From Strigamia acuminata (Eukaryota > Arthropoda > Chilopoda > Geophilomorpha > Linotaeniidae): a stretch of 64,000 nt of DNA. Each line of letters begins with the position of its first letter. Positions within the stretch are counted from its first letter, which is position 1. The stretch is taken from positions 7,155,605 through 7,219,604 of the forward strand of contig OX442321.1 in the NCBI GenBank assembly GCA_949358305.1, read 5' to 3'. The notes under the pieces are model-generated. The model did no database searches. It was given only the letters and a program-made list of their open reading frames with translations, and was not told the DNA's origin. This document shows positions 1-9,755 of the stretch, piece after piece. A program made the translations under genes and the position numbers.

Positions 1-194
1 TAAGAAACAATACTAAATTACCCCGAATAAGAAAAGATAACCGATGGATAATAAAATAAACATTTCAAAGTCATTTCACATCGAAAAACGATTTAATTAG
101 GTGAAAAGCGGTTCCAAAGTCCAACAAATTGCACCGTTGTTAGGCGCGAAGCGTGCCAGGTGCACGTCGCGCATGCGCATTCAGCCGATTTCCC

Positions 195-1398
195 GGCCGA
201 ATCCCTAATGCGGGACAAACAAGGCAACATAGACGGCTACAAAGGACGATTGGTTGCCAAAGGTTTTATGCAGAAGGAGGGAGTTGATTTCAACGAAACC
301 TACGCCCTGTGGTTCGTTACAACTCCATTCGCACTCTCATCGCGTATGCAGTTGAGAAGGGACGGTTAATTGAACAAATGGACGTTGTTGCTGCCTACAT
401 TCAAGGCAAACTTGACGAGGAGATATTCATGCGACAGCCAGAAGGTTTCAGCAAAGAGGGACTGGAGGAGAAGGTTTGCTTGCTGAAATAGTCACTCTAC
501 GGACTGAAACTGGTCGGAAGAAACTGGCAGAAGAAGTTAAGCCGTCACCTCCGCAAGAAAATGAAATTAAATTGAAGCGACAAGGATCCGTGCGTCTTCT
601 ACAGATTAGAAGATGGAAAATCAGTCATAATCGCAGTTTACATAGACGATCTGATTATAATAGCCGAAAACTCTGAAACAATGGACAAAATCAAATCCGA
701 CTTGAGCAACAAATTCAAAATGAAGGACATTGGACAACTAAAATACTGTTTGGGCATCGAAATAGATCAAGATGATCTAAACCACACCGTGAGAATCACC
801 CAAATTAAATATATAAACGAAATCCTGGAACGTTTCGGCATGACCAACTGTAACGCCGTTAGCACGCCAATCAATCCAGCATTTAAATTGACGAAAGAGA
901 TGTCGCCCAAGACAAACGAGGAAAAGGACAGAATGAAGAATGTGCCGTACCGCGAATTAATTGGCGCACTAATTTACTTGTCCAACTCAACTCGCTCAGA
1001 TTTGGCTTTTGCAGTAAGCAGCCTCAGCCACTTCTGCGCTGACCCAGGCGAGACGCACTGGAAAGAAGCCAAAAGAGTCCTTTCGTATTTAAAAGGAACG
1101 AAAAACTTGGGTATCACGTACGAGGAAACCAAAGAACCCTTGTACGGATTTGCCGACGCAGATTGGGGCGGCGACATTGACGATAGAAAATCAACCACCG
1201 GATATGTATTTATCCTAGCCGGAAACACAGCAACCACATAGGCATGCGATTCCATTTTGCCAAGGAAGTTGTGGAATACAAGAAGATGAGCTTACATTAC
1301 CTGCCAACCACCCAAATGGTAGCAGACATTTTCACAAAAGGACTTTACAAACAAAAACATAAAGACTGCTTGAAAATGTTGAATTTATTTTTAGATTG
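195..1398 (+). pseudogene. Ty1/copia polyprotein remnant (RT-RNase H), broken
   Basis: Decayed 3' half of a Copia-family pol gene. Reverse transcriptase fragments run through several frames: a segment with RLVAKGF near 245-275, then MDVVAAYIQGKLDEEIFMRQP near 378-440, and a stop TAG near 488 just before SLYGLK. The catalytic motif YIDDLIIIA lies near 640-670. The longest open piece (681-1241) covers the RT thumb and the start of RNase H (FADADWGGD, DRKSTTGYVF). The usual segment after that motif (the TEAEY region) is missing. The frame resumes near 1248 with the Copia tail TTQMVADIFTKGL and ends at TGA 1396-1398. Gag, protease and integrase are absent. At least three frame breaks mean it cannot be translated as a polyprotein. 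Family assignment is firm from the motifs. Confidence 0.9.
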
Positions 1399-1441
1399 AA
1401 TGTAATTTTGTGTATCTATCATTGCTTGTGATGAGAAGGAG

Positions 1442-1612
1442 TGTTGGAATATATGTCATTCATCCACAGCATGATACATTTTGTAGGACCACCGACTGGT
1501 CACCCTCTTTACCCCTTCACCCTTTCACTTCCTGTTCAACTTAAATAAACGCTAGTCGCAGCACACGTTGCTCTGCGACTTTAACAAAGCATATCTACCT
1601 GAATTTATAACA
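1442..1612 (+). repeat. Probable 3' LTR of the Copia remnant
   Basis: A segment of 171 bp directly follows the Copia coding tail. It is preceded by the purine tract GAGAAGGAG (1433-1441) and bounded by TGTTGGAATA and TTTATAACA, the TG...CA ends of an LTR. An AATAAA signal lies near 1544. No 5' partner is in the window, so this is inferred from position and termini. Confidence 0.7.
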
Positions 1613-1851
1613 TCCACCATCATTTTACAATTTTACAACCATCATTACAAAATTTTGACCCAAAGCCTCAAGAATTAAAAAACGAAATTTAAATGAATTT
1701 ATGTTTTTAGTATTTAATCAAGGAGTTGTGAGTCGGTCGAGTTACTACAGAATACAGATTACTACAGAATACAAAAAGCTTCTAAAAGTAGCATCCTCCC
1801 AAGAATGACCAATCCAAAAAGTCAAGCGAGCAGTACTCTCTGGCATTAGGG

Positions 1852-2380
1852 CAGGGGTCGGCAAGTAATTTTAAGTGGGGTCCGGATACTATTGAAAATT
1901 TTTATCGAGGTCCAGAAAATAAAAACTCATAATACTTACAGTTTTAAATTTTTATTTTGACTCATTTAAGTAATTATACTGTATAAAACACAATAGGTAG
2001 GTATTCTTAAAAATTAATGCGAGAAATTACACCTGCGGTCTTGAGCCAGTTTTTTATAGGTTGGTTCACGCGGGGAAAAGTCAATGCGAAGAGTGTCTTC
2101 AAGGTGGGCTTTCGTTAATCTCAAACAATATTTGATCTTCAAAAAATTCATTTCTGAAAAAGATGATTCACATACTGTAGTACATATGTGGAGCCAAACA
2201 CCCTCGCACCCTCGCGCTCCAACACACTGTCTTGTGCTACACAGCAAGGCATAGCAACAGCTATGTATCTATCTCTAAAACTAGTTATATAAAAATATTA
2301 ATTAAATTGAATAGGTAGGTAAGTTATTTAACAATATTTGGCAGTCCAAGTTTTGACCTTCCGCCTGTTGCCGACCGCTG
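1852..2380 (-). mobile_element. hAT element remnant with transposase C-terminal tail
   Basis: Element of 529 bp bounded by inverted ends CAGGGGTCGGCAA and TTGCCGACCGCTG, with an imperfect 8-bp target duplication (CATTAGGG / CACTAGGG), as expected for hAT. The minus strand (about 2029-2190) encodes CESSFSEMNFLKIKYCLRLT followed by an LRI motif. This matches the C-terminal dimerisation segment of hAT transposases of the GTF2IRD2/ZMYM-like (Charlie) type. The catalytic core is missing, so it is an internally deleted, non-autonomous copy. Confidence 0.75.
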
Positions 2381-2449
2381 CACTAGGGCCATAACCGAGA
2401 TCACGCTTGTAAACCATCCAACTTATTGATTTGATGTTGACTTGAAAAT

Positions 2450-4457
2450 TTACACGAAGTGACAAAATTTAATTTTAGCAATAATTACTTCGAATGTAAT
2501 TAACAGTATAGATAATAAAAGTCCACTTATTAAGACTACAAAAGCTCCAATAACTTTTCCAAATGAAACTGGTTTAAATTGATTTTCCGAACAACTTTGC
2601 CAATCAGGATAAAAAAGCTTGAATTCGAAGGATAAAATTCCAGTTTGCTTTAGTAATAGAATCCTACATGAAGAAAATCATGCATTAAAACAAATGTTAA
2701 TGCGAAGCACCAAAAGGAGACAATTATTTACTTCTGATTGAAATAATCCACGAAAGCAAAATCTTTCGAATAACCCAATGTTATAGAATCTCTGGTGACG
2801 TACTTTGGCGCTACTGCAAAGCTGCAATTTCTGTCAATTAAATGCTGAACATCTCGTAACGATTGAAGAAATCCCATTTTTCGGCTATAAATTAAATCAA
2901 GACCTTCGCCTTGCGTCTTAGCTCTTAACACTATTTTAGTATTGTTGTATGGTGGTTTCTGTTGAAAATATAACTCTTGAAAAAACTATTTTAAATTTAG
3001 CTGCATTGTCAATTGTCATACCATGAAAATATCTTCCCCTAAACCACCCTTTATAATAACTGGCGAAAAATCTGTTTTCATCAGCATGTCATCGAGTGAA
3101 GAAAAAGGAATTTTCACGTCTATTGTTGCAAGTAAAGCAGTCAATGTAGAAGTGTAACTAACCAACAACAACATTGAAAAAATGATGTAGATTCCAAAAA
3201 TAAATTTCGTGGACTTGAATGCAGAATGAATTAAATTGCCTAAATAAAATATAAACAGCATTTGATTTTGTCTTAATATTAATTCTAAACAAAATAAATC
3301 TTATACCTTGTAAAACAATTGGCCAACAAAGCAGCAACTCCTTCATGAAATTAAGAAAACTAGTCGCAAAATACTCTCTTCTAGAAACAATGCATACGAA
3401 TACGTTGACTAGAATGACTGTCAAACTCACTGCAAATATGCTCAACCAAATTTCCATATTGTACGGTTGCAAAAAAAAATAATAATTCCATTCCTGCCTA
3501 TTCGATTTTCTGTACATGATATCAATCTGCTTCGTAAAAAGCTGCGGCGAAAACGTTACATAATTACTTTTTAGTCTGGTGATAGCAATGGAAACGGCTA
3601 TATCGGCTTTCTAAAAAATATGAAAATGTACCGTCAAAAAATCAATTTGATATGAAATAAATACCCTTCTGACAAGATCCCCTATCATTCCAGTCCAGCT
3701 TCCATTAATAAAAGCCCCAAATTGACCATCTTTGCATTTGATCATCTCAAAGCTGTAACAACATTAATGAATATCATTATCGTACAATAAAGAATTTTTC
3801 ACTACAGTACCTCATATTGAATTTTGAATAGAAAATCTTGAAAATTTGGCCAAAAAATCCTCCCATTGCTAGCGAATTACTTACGTTAGTCAACGAAAAA
3901 CTCGGTGGGAACTTAAAAAAAAGATTTGTAATTACCGGTACTCACATGATAATTACCAAAATTAATAATACTCACATCAAAAGCGGAAATCCTCACTGGC
4001 TTTTGAAAAGATTGCTTTTTGTTCTTTCTTGAATTGATTCTAACCTTATATTTCATAACTTTTAATCAACAAACACTTTGATCAATTTTGACAACTTACA
4101 GATTGATTATTACAACTTAATTGTAATAGAGAATTTATTTCCTCATTACTTCTCAGCCATTTAAATCCTAAATATTCTAATTCTGTCTGCAATATTATTA
4201 GCCACAACACCGGAGTTATTTTTCTAAAATGACTTTTATATCGGAAATTACCACAGAAATACTCTCCAGGAAATTCCCCTCTTTTGACATTAAAGTTACA
4301 CTGGGACATCTAACGTTGTTCGATTGCAAATTGTAACCAACACAACACCCTGAAATAAAAATTCTACCTTTTTAAAACTTAATCCTTCAAATTTAAACTA
4401 CAGTTGATACTTACAGACATAAAGTGATACATTAATAAGTGCAAGAAGATTCATCAT
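2450..4457 (-). CDS. Divergent ionotropic receptor IR-A (alpha subfamily), intact
   Basis: Ligand-gated ion channel of the ionotropic receptor family, predicted at the membrane of sensory neurons. Ten exons, all GT-AG and phase-consistent: 4415-4457, 4252-4349, 4100-4186, 3976-4044, 3811-3911, 3665-3752, 3307-3610, 3022-3239, 2732-2958 and 2450-2663. They give about 482 residues. Order: hydrophobic leader MMNLLALINVSLYV; Cys segment CCVGYN..NNVRCPSVTL; S1 (FPPSF.., GGFFGQIFKIF, NGSWTGMIGDL); M1 with pore loop LLLCWPIVLQG; M3 SYTSTLTALLAT; S2 with NCSFAVAP and LGYSKDF; M4. There is no long amino-terminal domain. The position of the canonical S1 ligand-binding Arg is Lys (RLKSNYVTFS). Two ATGs at the start (4457 or 4454) are possible. 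The closest relative in the window is IR-D. Confidence 0.88.
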
Positions 4458-4485
4458 CAGCAATTACGGTAAACGTAAATATTCT

Positions 4486-4501
4486 GCAGCTGCTCTTACC
4501 G
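4486..4501 (-). promoter_or_regulatory. Candidate shared upstream motif CAGCTGCTCTTAC
   Basis: About 30 bases upstream of the IR-A start lies CAGCTGCTCTTACC (plus-strand reading). Nearly the same block occurs at the same spacing upstream of IR-D (near 19540) and of the decayed copies near 5250, 6560, 13778 and 20766. In three of those (near 5250, 13778 and 20766) it is followed by its own inverted copy (ACAGTAAGAGCAGCT). It may be a core-promoter or 5'-UTR element, or only shared ancestry. Confidence 0.35.
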
Positions 4502-4540
4502 TATTAAGCAACAAACCTGATGTGATAAAAGTTTCTACCA

Positions 4541-4756
4541 GTTCAAAATCAATAAAGTAATTAACTAAAGAGTTCAAAATCAATAAAGTAATTAACTAAA
4601 GAGTTCAAAATGAATAAAGTAATTAACTAAAGAGTTCAAAATGAATAAAGTAATTAACTAAAGAGTTCAAAATGAATAAAGTAATTAACTAAAGAGTTCA
4701 AAATGAATAAAGTAATTAACTAAAGAGTTCAAAATCAATAAAGTAATTAACTAAAG
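4541..4756. repeat. 31-bp minisatellite, about 7 copies
   Basis: Head-to-tail copies of a 31-base unit beginning GTTCAAAATSAATAAAGTAA and ending ATTAACTAAAG, nearly identical to each other. The same unit is present once near 6625 and near 19585, upstream of other IR copies. The array therefore expanded only upstream of IR-A. Confidence 0.9.
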
Positions 4757-4779
4757 TGGTAAAACGTTTTAATGACAAA

Positions 4780-5240
4780 AAATTAATGTGTTCTGTATTG
4801 GATTATTAAATGGTCACGCCACTTCTCGATTAGTTGCGCTTCTCTGACGGCAAGCCGAGAAGCCACCCCAGAAAAACGACCCGATATGCTGTCAACGTAA
4901 TCGTGTGTCCAACACCTACTTAGTTGAAAAATAGACTTTCCGCCACTTGTATCCAAATACTGGAATTCGATGTGCAATATAAAACATTCTTTGATCTGCT
5001 GAAAGAAAATTTCTCCACAAGTATGAATAAAGTAAGTGAAAAAAAAAATACCAAAAAATATCTTATTCACTCCTTCATTCTAACATAACTTCACAATACA
5101 AAACACCCAGAAATAAAAATTCTACCTTTATAAAACTACATCCGCCAAATTTAATCCATACTTAATACTTACATACATAAAATTACACGCTGATGAGCAC
5201 AAGAAAATACATTATCAACAATTATATTGAGCGTAAATAT
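4780..5240 (-). pseudogene. Decayed IR fragment (exon 3 and exon 1 remnants)
   Basis: The stretch 4910-4990 reads, on the minus strand, as a degraded version of the IR exon carrying the YLGYKW motif, with small deletions. The segment 5100-5180 retains the exon-2 acceptor context. At 5180-5215 lies an exon-1-like leader (MYFLVLIS) that meets a TAA codon. No other exons are present. This is the debris of a beta-like unit upstream of IR-A. Confidence 0.6.
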
Positions 5241-5434
5241 TTTGCAGCTGCTCTGACTGTATTGCTTATTACAGTAAGAGCAGCTCAAGTAAGAGCAACA
5301 CAGGTGTTGTGATACAAGTGGCTGCCAGGTAACAATCAATCAACTAAAGAAACAAAACTCTGATGTTTTTACGACAATAAAATTAATTTGTTTGTTTAGG
5401 TTGTGTTTTTTTTTCAAGCTGTATTCGATTATAC

Positions 5435-6140
5435 AGGGTGAACAAAAAGTCTGTCACTTCACAAAATATTTCCGAAAGTGCTGACAATGCATCTAATCTA
5501 ATGATGGCAAAGTACTAAAGTTAGGTGGGGCAATCTTTTGGTGACCAAAAATTTGATCTTGGGATGTTCCTTCAAGGTCATTAAAAAATTATCTCGGAAA
5601 CCTTTAGAGATAGACAGAAATTTCCAATTGTAAACTCGTAGAGCAACATTTATTTAGTCTAAAAATGACTACTCCTCAAATCTTTTGTACTAAAAATTCT
5701 TAAGAAAATCGCAATTTTCTAAAGTAAACACAAGTTAAAGGAAAAATGCCCCAAATTGAAAAAGTGCCAAAAACGTGCTGGTTAGACGTAAAATGACCTA
5801 AAAAAATCGATTCCCCGGGTTGGAATTTGCATGTTTGGCCCTGTTGCAGAGATATGGACAAAAAACTGAATTTTTGAAAAAAAAAGTCATAAAAAAATTG
5901 AGTTTTCTGCCCATATGTCTGCAACAGCGCCAGATAAGCAAATTCCAACCGGGGGAATCGATTTTTTAAATCATTTTACGTCTAATCAGCACGTTTTTGG
6001 CACTTTTTCAATTTTGGCCATGTTAGCCTTTGACTTGTGTCTACTTTGAAAATTGTAATTTTCTTAAAAATTTTTAGTACAAAAGATTTGAGGAGTAGTC
6101 ATTTTTAGACTAAATAAATGTTGCTCTACAAGTTGTCAAT
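5435..6140. repeat. Repeat element with a 490-bp inverted duplication
   Basis: The element starts with GGGTGAACAAAAAGTCTG (about 5438). A related copy lies at 20960-21420, and a reversed one near 55000-55170. Within it, 5640-5870 and 5890-6127 are long imperfect inverted arms: TAGAGCAACATTTATTTAGT at the left is mirrored by ACTAAATAAATGTTGCTCTA at the right. Both arms carry a TTGGAATTTGC block or its complement. No coding potential was seen. Confidence 0.7.
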
Positions 6141-6252
6141 TGTATATCCCTGTATTCCAAACATTTACGCAAGGCGGGATAAAATCGTTGTAATTCAACC
6201 GATAACACTCCACATTGCTTTAGTAATAAACTTCTATTAAAGAAAATCATAG
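6141..6252 (-). pseudogene. Isolated IR M4 exon fragment (beta type)
   Basis: The minus strand encodes NRSLLLKQCGVLSVELQRFY followed by PALRKCLE. This equals the first half of the last exon of IR-C and IR-E, then it diverges before the M4 membrane segment. No neighbouring IR exons follow. It is truncated at the junction with the inverted-repeat element on its left and a BEL/Pao scrap on its right. Confidence 0.75.
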
Positions 6253-6257
6253 GAGAA

Positions 6258-6540
6258 CGCATTTCATTTTCGCCAACAGTGCCAAAATACTCCACCAATC
6301 CAGGATTCAAAGATGACATCTTAAGAGCGTGGAAATACCGACAAACACTCATACACCGGTTTTGGGATCGTCGAACAAAATTCGAAGTCGGAGGTATCGT
6401 GATTATCGAGGACCAAAATAGACCACAATTTACGTGGAAGCTCGGACGCATCACCTCCGTGAAGGAGGGTCGCGACTGATTGATTCGTTCTTGCGAAATT
6501 CAGATGTCCAACGGAACACACCTACGAAGACCTAATATTA
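6258..6540 (+). pseudogene. BEL/Pao polyprotein C-terminal fragment
   Basis: The plus strand reads RFWDRRTKFEVGGIVIIEDQ, then WKLGRITSVKEGRD and, after one in-frame TGA near 6477, LIRSCEIQMSNGTHLRRPN. This matches the DUF5641-type C-terminal domain after the integrase of BEL/Pao retrotransposons (FW-R..., D-N-P--W-LGRI--V--G-D, RP). Only about 90 codons remain and no LTR was recognised. It has been captured between IR remnants. Confidence 0.75.
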
Positions 6541-7166
6541 TGGTAAACGTAAATATTCTGCAGCTGCTCTTACTGTATTGAGCAACAGACCTGATGTGAT
6601 AAAAGTGTCTACCAGCTCAATATCAATCAAGTAATTAACTAAAGTAGTGAAACGTTTTTATCACAATAAAATTTATGTGTTCTGTATTGGATTATTAAAT
6701 GGTCACGACACTTCTCGATTAGTTGCACTTCAGAAAAGCGACCCGGTATGCTATAAACTTAATTGTGTGCCCAACAACTACTTAGTTGAAAAAAAGACTC
6801 TCCGCTATCAATTCTCCGCCACTTGTATTCCCAAATACTAAAATTCGTTGTGCAATACAAAACATTATTTGAGCCGGTGAAAGAAAATTTCTCCACCAGT
6901 ACGATTAGAGGCGAATTTATGGTCTGTGGGGCTCAAAATAAAAATAAAACATCCCAAAAAAAATCAGATTCACCCAAAACGTCCATGCGACGTTCATTGT
7001 ATTATGGATATATAAACACCAGGTGTTCAAATAAAAATTAATTCAGTCTCTTGTCGCATTCACTCCTTCGTTCTAAAATAACCTCACAATACAACACCCT
7101 GAAATAAAAATTCTACCTATATAAAACTAAATCCTCCAAATTTAATCCACACTTAATACTTACATA
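6541..7166 (-). pseudogene. Decayed IR upstream unit (promoter-like block, exon 3 remnant)
   Basis: This stretch repeats the upstream region of IR-A and IR-D: the CAGCTGCTCTTACTGTA block near 6560, a single 31-bp unit near 6625, and a degraded YLGYKW exon near 6778-6850 on the minus strand. The exon-2 acceptor context is near 7090-7130. The unit continues at 13708 on the far side of the LTR element, which inserted here. No open reading frame survives. Confidence 0.6.
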
Positions 7167-7170
7167 CATG

Positions 7171-8675
7171 TGTGACGGTTACACTGTCATACACTTTTAT
7201 CCATAGATGGCGCTAGTACGATTTAGCGGTAATTTCGAATTTCGATTATTTTTGAAGGAATAAAATATAAATTATCATTTATATTTTATTCTCCCTCAAG
7301 TTTAAACAATTATTAAACATTTTTAGATGTGTTAATATTAGCTGATTTGTTTGTCACATAATTCTATTGAATTATGTGCAAATTTCACACCTGGTGAAGT
7401 CACCATTCACCACCCACTGTGAGTTGGACTCCTTTCGGATTATAGTCAAAGGGACTTAATCCAAAGTGTGTCCTGCGTATCCAGTTCCTGTAGTGGACCT
7501 AGTAGAAGACTATGTCCTGGGTATCCACTTCCTATAGTCTAGGATTGGATGGATTTAAGTGACCAGTGATCCCATTGGATCACTGGGCAGCCCATTCTTC
7601 ACACCGAGCATATATTCCCTTGCAAAACGGATTTGGCTGGCTCTCTTGTTGGTGGTCTGTTCCTGACACCACTTGAACCGGGTTTGGTGGACTTAGGGCC
7701 ACTTGGGTGAATTTAGTTCATCTTGTTGCACTTAGGGGCAATGAATAGCTGTAGCTATGGAAAAGTAACATTTATCTATTTTAATATTCATTCTCAGAAT
7801 TCCAATACAGGCCGGGTACAAAATACTTGATATTTAGTGTAAGAATCTAGAGTGAGTAGAAGACTCACAGACACACTGCCCGCCTCTTCATACCAACATT
7901 CCGTTGAAGAATTAAATGTAGAATCTAGAGTGAAGCGATTCACAGACGCATTATTGGGGTAACCGATGTGGAGTAATTTCCCGGTTACTCTCCCGCCAGC
8001 CAGAACCGACGTGGAGTAATTTCCCGGTAATGGATAACCTTTCCTGTGAGAAACTTCTGATTCAATTCGTTGTTGGTTTGATGGAACATTTAAGCTTGAC
8101 TTAGATGTTGATTGCACTCGGGGCAAAAATAGCTCGGCGCTATTTTAATATATTATTTATTTTCACAGTTTTAGTTAAGTTTGTGACTCTAAAATACCAT
8201 GATTAATTCCATAGAATTAATATGAATATTTATTCTCACATTGTTACATCTCGCGGTAATTATTGATTACAATAATTATCTGCGATGCGATGTGTGTGAC
8301 GATACAGAAAAGTCAACCGCACCTCTCGGATATAACCCACCCAGCCTAACCATTTACACGCCTTTTAGAACCAAACCCTGGACCATTTAGAAGCCAAAGC
8401 CATTCATAGATGACATCTTTTACGTCACAGCAATAAGACCGTTACAAATTCTTATTGCCTGACTGAAGCCTTCAAATGATATTATTTCAGGGCTTTTGCC
8501 AAATAACTGTATAGTTTAACTTTAGCCACTTGTAGGCATAATATTTATATAAGTTTCAAACCGGAATAAATGTTATATGTTTTGAGAAAACATCAGGTTT
8601 GCATATTTTACACTTTCACACAGATAGTTCACACTTTAGTTTAGCAATTGCTATCTCCAGAAGGTAATCGTCACA
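7171..8675 (+). repeat. 5' LTR of the gag-only element
   Basis: Direct repeat of about 1505 bp, matching 12193-13707. The only difference I noticed is a 10-bp block (TATCGTTATT) present in the 3' copy near 13545 and absent here near 8521. A short minus-strand ORF inside both LTRs is most likely chance. Confidence 0.9.
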
Positions 8676-8677
8676 CG

Positions 8678-8695
8678 TGGAGGTTCCACCGAGAT
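8678..8695 (+). other. Primer-binding site, tRNA-Gln-like
   Basis: TGGAGGTTCCACCGAGAT begins two bases after the 5' LTR. Its complement is the 3' end of a eukaryotic tRNA-Gln (ATCTCGGTGGAACCT plus CCA). The tRNA identity is recalled and not searched. Confidence 0.7.
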
Positions 8696-9755
8696 AGGTT
8701 GCAATTTTTGAAGTGAACTCTGTGATCTAAGTGTAAATTTGAAAAGTGACTTTTAATTATTCTATGTAAATATTATAATTACAAAGTTTCCGAATTTTTT
8801 CCGCTAAAAATTTATCTAGTTCTTGTTCATTCGTTCTTTCAAAAAATCCTTGTTATCTTTTGAAAAATGTCTGAGTTTGAATTTTGTTGATTATTTTATG
8901 TAACTATTATAATTGGAAAATCTCGAATTCTCTACGAAAAATCTACTTCTGTTTTGATTAGATTTTTTCAAGATATTTTATTATATTTTGGAAATTTCGA
9001 AATTATGAATTTTTTTAATCAAGAAATTTGACTTATGAAATTCTTGTTGTATTTTGAAATTGTCTGAGACCAAATCCTCTGATTATTTTGCTAATTCATT
9101 CTAATCAAGAAAGTTACCAATTTAATTGTTTTCTAAAAATCTACTGTGAATTCTATTAAGTTTTTCAAAATATATATTTCTGTTATATTTTGAGAAATCT
9201 CGAAACTACGAATTTCGACGCTAAAATGGATCAAAAATTTGGAAATAAAAACAATAAAATTTTATTTTCAAGTTGGGTAAAACTTGACTAGTTTTGTTCT
9301 ATTGTTCTGTTCAATGTTAGGAATTATGATTTTTAATCCCTGACAAAGTAAAGAATGTAACAAAAGGAGCCACTCGCGATGCAGCTCGGAGTAGGTCATC
9401 CAGATGTGGGATTGTTAAAAATTTCGGATTAAAATCGTCAGAAATTTCTTCAATACTGCCAATCACAGCAGACCTTCTAAACAATAGAAAATACCGGAAA
9501 CTAGCGTGACAAAGAAATCTTTTGCAACACTTGTTTTCCATCAGCGTGACCGTTCAGTTATACCTTGTGATCAGTGCCTGTCCTGGACCATTCTTGACCG
9601 AAGACAAGACAGTTTGACCGTAGCCACTTCAGTTTTGCAGTCAAGGTAGTATTTTTCCACTTTATTTTTAGTCTAAAGTTAAGCGTGTTTTATTTAAACG
9701 CTAGTTTTCATAAATTTTATTTTATTGTTACCTTGTGTGTATCTCGTCGAGTATT

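Noticed and set aside
7794-8126. 110-codon minus ORF in both LTRs of the gag-only element
   Set aside because: Present only because the LTRs are duplicated; no domain, and antisense to the element.
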